Positions 5,851 through 6,791 of a DNA stretch of 6,791 bases are shown here, one piece after another. Position 1 is the stretch's first letter. Each line of letters opens with the position of its first letter. The translations under genes and the position numbers were made by a program. Source of the stretch: an uncultured Acetatifactor sp. (GTDB lineage Bacteria > Bacillota > Clostridia > Lachnospirales > Lachnospiraceae). Location of the stretch: NCBI GenBank assembly GCA_910589655.1, contig CAJUTJ010000161.1, positions 1-6,791 on the forward strand. Reading direction: 5' to 3'. The notes below the pieces were generated by a model. It was not told the DNA's origin. It made no database searches and was given only the letters and a program-made list of their open reading frames with translations.

Positions 5851-5879
5851 ATGCCGGCGGGGAGACCGATGGAGAAGAT

Positions 5880-6572
5880 ATGGAAAAGTATAGGATATTT
5901 ATTGTGGAAGATGACGCCGTGATTGCAGGCGAGGCAGGCAGTTATCTTGCCAAGTGGGGGTATGATGTGGCGTGTGTACAGGACTTTCGGGAAGTATTGA
6001 CAGAATTTGCGGAGTACAACCCCCATCTGGTATTACTGGATATCGGGCTTCCTTTTTATAACGGACATTATTGGTGTGCCCGGATCAGGCAGATATCTCA
6101 GGTGCCTATCATATTTATCTCTTCGGCATCGGATGATATGAATATCGTAATGGCGGTAAATATGGGAGGGGATGACTTTGTGGCTAAACCCTTTGGGCTG
6201 GAAGTGCTTTCGGCGAAGATTCAGGCGTTGCTTAGGCGTACCTATACCTTTACGAGCCGGACGGAGGTCTGCGAATATAACGGACTGATCCTTGATCTGT
6301 CGGATGCCTCTCTTCTGGTGAATGGCCGGAAGCTGGAGCTGACTAAAAATGAATTCCGGATTCTGCAGTTATTGATAGAAAACGGGGGAAAGACCGTATC
6401 CAGAGAGGCTATTATGAAGCGGCTCTGGGATAATGACTGCTTTGTGGATGACAATACATTGACGGTAAATATGACAAGGCTTCGGAAAAAAATGGAGAGC
6501 GTCCAAGGTGCACAGTACATACACACCAAGAAAGGCATGGGGTATATGTTGGGGGAACCGATACATAAATGA
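5880..6572 (+). CDS. BceR/YxdJ-like OmpR-family response regulator
   Basis: A 230-residue two-component response regulator. The receiver domain (about 1-120) has the acidic pair Asp11-Asp12, the phosphorylated Asp54 in 'LLDIGLP', Ser81-Ser82 at the switch position and Lys103 in 'AKPF'. A winged-helix DNA-binding domain follows (about 127-226), with 'LTKNEFRILQLL' and the recognition-helix region 'VDDNTLTVNMTRLRKKM'. The sequence 'LPFYNGHYWCARIR' and 'PIIFISSASDDMNIVMAVNMG' is characteristic of the BceR/GraR/YxdJ group that senses bacitracin and cationic peptides through an ABC transporter and an intramembrane sensor kinase. That kinase usually follows directly, but here a tandem repeat occupies the downstream region and no kinase is seen before the window ends. 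GGAG (5871-5874) lies 5 bases before the ATG. Its targets are not in evidence. Confidence 0.93.
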   Translation: MEKYRIFIVEDDAVIAGEAGSYLAKWGYDVACVQDFREVLTEFAEYNPHLVLLDIGLPFYNGHYWCARIRQISQVPIIFISSASDDMNIVMAVNMGGDDFVAKPFGLEVLSAKIQALLRRTYTFTSRTEVCEYNGLILDLSDASLLVNGRKLELTKNEFRILQLLIENGGKTVSREAIMKRLWDNDCFVDDNTLTVNMTRLRKKMESVQGAQYIHTKKGMGYMLGEPIHK

Positions 6573-6633
6573 GGTGCCGCAAAGTTTCTCGAACGGTACA
6601 AGACCATGAGCGGAGATTTCACAAAGAGGTATC

Positions 6634-6791
6634 ATGGAGGTTGGTGTGAGAAGAAGTTCTAATTGCTTTAGCAATTTTTGCTTTAGCAATTTTTGCTTTA
6701 GCAATTTTTGCTTTAGCAATTTTTGCTTTAGCAATTTTTGCTTTAGCAATTTTTGCTTTAGCAATTTTTGCTTTAGCAATTTTTGCTTTAG
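6634..6791 (+). CDS. Possible repeat-encoded peptide, open at the window end (doubtful)
   Basis: An ATG at 6634 preceded by AAAGAGG (6623-6629, 4 bases upstream) opens a frame reading MEVGVRRSSN and then repeated Cys-Phe-Ser-Asn-Phe units, with no stop before the last base. An alternative GTG at 6646 in the same frame has GGAGG (6636-6640) 5 bases upstream. The repetitive part is simply the 15-bp tandem repeat in one of four stop-free frames, so the open frame alone is weak evidence. I know of no protein family of this kind. Confidence 0.2.
   Translation, partial: MEVGVRRSSNCFSNFCFSNFCFSNFCFSNFCFSNFCFSNFCFSNFCFSNFCF
6665..6791. repeat. 15-bp tandem repeat array (at least 8.5 copies)
   Basis: The unit GCTTTAGCAATTTTT is repeated without a single change for eight full copies (6665-6784) plus seven bases, and continues past the window. 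Each unit contains TTGC-TTTA-GCAA, a small stem-loop, so the array could fold as a string of hairpins with T-runs. The unit length is a multiple of three. The + frames give Ala-Leu-Ala-Ile-Phe or Cys-Phe-Ser-Asn-Phe; two reverse frames are also open. Confidence 0.97.

Noticed and set aside
6573..6662. In-frame extension of 29 sense codons after the TGA stop of the response regulator, ending at TAA 6660-6662
   Set aside because: An open run of this length is expected by chance roughly a quarter of the time, and the regulator already has its full normal length and domain ends. Stop-codon read-through or a recently created stop is not supported.
6369..6779. Reverse-strand frame encoding Leu-Leu-Lys-Gln-Lys repeats and continuing into the regulator gene
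   Set aside because: Its distal part is antisense to the well-supported response regulator, and its repetitive start is simply the tandem repeat in another open frame.
6665..6791. Repeat array considered as a CRISPR array
   Set aside because: Units of 15 bases follow one another directly with no unique spacers, so it is a simple tandem repeat.

Overview
The window looks like a piece of a Lachnospiraceae-type (Clostridia, Bacillota) chromosome. This is inferred from the strong GGAGG-type ribosome binding sites, the moderate GC content, the gene families present, and a BceR/YxdJ-type response regulator of the kind low-GC Gram-positives use against peptide antibiotics. No rRNA, tRNA, CRISPR array, transposase or integrase is visible. 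All supported genes lie on the + strand.

Layout. (1) 1-1017: the 3' part of an ABC-2 type permease, then a YxeA-family small membrane-anchored protein, closed by an intrinsic terminator (1096-1141). This block is more AT-rich than what follows. (2) 1142-1380: non-coding DNA with two good hairpins, one of them a 15-bp inverted repeat. (3) 1384-3675: a metal-efflux operon. A promoter overlaid by an ArsR/SmtB-type operator drives a 73-residue soluble HMA metal-binding protein and a P1B-2 (Zn/Cd/Pb) ATPase that has no HMA domain of its own. (4) 3676-4244: a 569-base gene-free stretch holding a promoter-like TTGACA box, several stem-loops and a terminator at about 4030-4108. It could be a small RNA gene or a leader. 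A second promoter-like site overlapped by a nested inverted repeat follows. (5) 4245-5024: a ZIP-family metal transporter, followed by two hairpins. (6) 5122-5850: a histidine phosphatase (phosphoglycerate mutase-like) protein. (7) 5880-6572: an OmpR-family BceR-like response regulator. (8) 6634-6791: a 15-bp tandem repeat of more than eight copies that runs off the window end, where the partner sensor kinase would normally be expected.

How the parts may work together. The HMA protein and the ATPase form a likely metal-export unit that is de-repressed when an ArsR/SmtB repressor (not in this window) binds metal. The ZIP protein is a transporter for similar metals, with its own control region. 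The YxeA/permease pair at the left and the BceR-like regulator at the right both belong to families tied to cationic-peptide and cell-envelope stress, but the metal genes lie between them and no direct link can be shown from this window.

The items most worth a second look are the structured, apparently transcribed region upstream of the ZIP gene (3822-4108), the 15-bp repeat array with a possible repeat-encoded peptide, and the detached HMA domain under an SmtB-like operator.
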